NCBI GenBank assembly: GCA_900155495.1
Contig: FTLJ01001389.1
Coordinates: 1 to 19,900 of the forward strand
Source of the DNA: Porogramme epimiltina
Lineage: Eukaryota; Basidiomycota; Agaricomycetes; Polyporales; Polyporaceae
Direction of reading: 5' to 3'
Length of the DNA stretch: 19,900 bases
The translations under genes and the position numbers were made by a program. This document shows, piece by piece, positions 18,610-19,900 of this stretch (position 1 is the stretch's first letter; each line of letters begins with the position of its first letter). The notes beneath the pieces are model-generated. The model was not told the origin of the DNA. It made no database searches and saw only the letters and a list, made by a program, of their open reading frames with translations.

Positions 18610-19620
18610 CTCTGGGACGGGGCGGGGAGGGTGATGGGACGTCGGCGGGCGACGGCCGGGCAGTACGCATGCGCAGATGTCGACTCGGCCTGGACGGTTG
18701 TGATCACGACGGTGTGGAATCAGGGCGCGCATCATTGGAGGAGGGGGGGAGGTGGGACGGGGACGGGGCGCGTCCGCGATGCGCTGCCGGGAAGGAGAAG
18801 CAGCGCCAGTGGCAAGGGCGAGGGGCAGATGCCGGGGCTGGGGCTGGGTGTGAGAAGGGAGCGGGGGCCCGGGGGGCGGACTGGGAAGCTGGGGCCTGGC
18901 GGACGGCCGGAGGGGGCGATGGGGAGTGCGGCGCGTGGGACGGGCCCGTGACTCGCTGAACGGGGTTGGGCCTTGGAAGTTCGGGCGAGCGCGGACGGGG
19001 CGTTCCCATTGATCTGCGGACACGCCAGCCCTGACGCGGGGGAGATCTCGCTCTCATGACGTATCTGCTTTCGGGAGTCAGACCCACACACGACCGCTGA
19101 AACTCGGCGGGAGTGCCTCACAGCCCGCACCCGGCAGCGCGGGCACCAGCGCGAGGGCGTCGGGCGCACTCGAGCACGCGAGCCAGCGGGCGGGCGACGC
19201 TGGCCCGGGGTCGGGGCTGAGGGTCGGGCGCGAATGCTGGGATCGTGGAGGTGGCGGCGGCGAGTGAGATGGATAATCAGGCCGCGCTCGGGCGCGGATC
19301 ACAGGAGAGCAGGTGAGCTCGGGGCGCGCTGGGGGAGACGGAGGCCATTGTCGACCTGAAGGGGGCAGCGTTGATGGGAGGGGTATGTAAGTATGGGCGA
19401 CAAGTCTGAGAGTCTATTTACAAGTTATCTTTGGGACCGCCCGGGTTTCGCATGCGCTCCCTGGCGAGCGCCGCAGCAGTGGCCACGGCCCACTGGGCAG
19501 GGGCCTCCCAGAGCCCGCGGGGGCGATAAGCGGGGGCGAGGGGAGAAAGAGACAATAGAGGGACAGGCGCGGCCCGTGCGCGGGGGCCGGGGCGGGCGAC
19601 GGCGGGGGGAGGCCTAGGGT
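18610..19620. other. G-rich, strand-asymmetric region with potential G-quadruplexes
   Basis: The plus strand is strongly G-rich for about 1 kb. Four or more runs of at least three G with short loops occur at 18743-18768 and 18834-18866, and further G-runs lie at about 19570-19611. All six frames stay open for long stretches simply because stops are rare in such sequence; the translations are Pro/Arg- or Gly-rich with no domain. It most likely is upstream regulatory DNA of a gene to the right. Confidence 0.6.
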
Positions 19621-19669
19621 CGAAAGGCGAAAGGTGGTTGTGTGCGGGTTAGAGCTGCACAGCGCTGAA

Positions 19670-19900
19670 TATAAAGCGGCTTAGTCGAGGCGCAAGCAGG
19701 GCTGAGAACGCTTTAGCCGGGGAAGGCGCCAATTATAGCCGACCGTTGAGAGAGACAGAGACCGGAGCGGCCTCCCTGGGCTTGTTCCATAACTGGCCCA
19801 AGAGCTTGAGCTTCATCTCTCTCTCCGCCCTTCGTCCCCGCCCTCCTCCCCCCGCCAGCCCCAGTCGAGCACCGTCCCAGACAGCGTCCTCGTCCTCGAC
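19670..19900 (+). promoter_or_regulatory. Putative core promoter and leader of a plus-strand gene beyond the window
   Basis: A TATAAA element (19670-19675) is followed about 140 bp later by a long CT-rich tract (19811-19860), the pattern of a fungal promoter and leader. No ATG follows the tract before the window ends, so the coding start would lie to the right of 19900. The direction and existence of that gene are inference. Confidence 0.5.

Noticed and set aside
18391..19302. Long minus-strand Pro/Arg-rich open frames (up to 210 codons)
   Set aside because: All frames of this G-rich stretch stay open because stops are rare. There is no domain, no conserved motif and no splice structure.
1..19900. 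CRISPR arrays, bacterial operons, phage or anti-phage systems, transposases
   Set aside because: Everything recognisable is intron-bearing eukaryotic coding DNA. No direct-repeat arrays, integrases or prokaryotic gene clusters are present.

Overview
The window looks like nuclear DNA of a filamentous basidiomycete fungus (probably an agaricomycete; this is inferred, not proven). It is GC-rich, and its six protein-coding genes are cut by many short introns, mostly 48-65 nt, with GTNNGT-like donors and CTNAC/CTAAC-type branch sites. The best family matches I can recall are fungal housekeeping proteins. There is no sign of prokaryotic operons, CRISPR arrays, phage or transposon genes. I built every gene model by hand, joining exons on splice signals, codon phase and family conservation. 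In each complete model the exon lengths sum to a multiple of three.

Layout: (1) 1-2003, minus: the 5' part of a two-RRM hnRNP protein of the Hrp1/Nab4 type, running off the left edge in a Met/Gly-rich tail. (2) 2414-4647, minus: a NagZ-type glycoside hydrolase family 3 enzyme with no visible secretion signal, nine exons, two GC-AG introns and a 21-nt exon. (3) 5245-8258, plus: a VHS-GAT protein of the Lsb5 type with a long disordered N-terminal extension. (4) 8885-11283, plus: a DUF89/ARMT1-type metal-dependent phosphatase in 16 exons, four of them microexons of 6, 9, 13 and 11 nt. (5) 11386-13483, minus: the misato/DML1 tubulin-like mitochondrial inheritance protein, convergent with the phosphatase gene. 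(6) 13679-17176, plus: a Lon protease ending in Ser-Arg-Leu, a type 1 peroxisomal targeting signal, hence the peroxisomal Lon; it shares a 195-bp divergent promoter with DML1. (7) 17177-19900: no gene I can support. This holds the Lon 3' flank, a strongly G-rich plus strand with several potential G-quadruplexes, and at the far right a TATA-like box and CT-rich leader that suggest a plus-strand gene starting just outside the window.

The genes do not form a pathway. They cover RNA processing, aminosugar hydrolysis, endocytic/actin trafficking, metabolite damage control, mitochondrial inheritance and peroxisome quality control. The most unusual content is gene architecture: the microexon-rich DUF89 gene, the GC-AG introns in the GH3 gene, the long repeat-bearing first intron of the RNA-binding protein gene, and a hairpin in the longest Lon intron. 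I found no convincing undescribed biological system.
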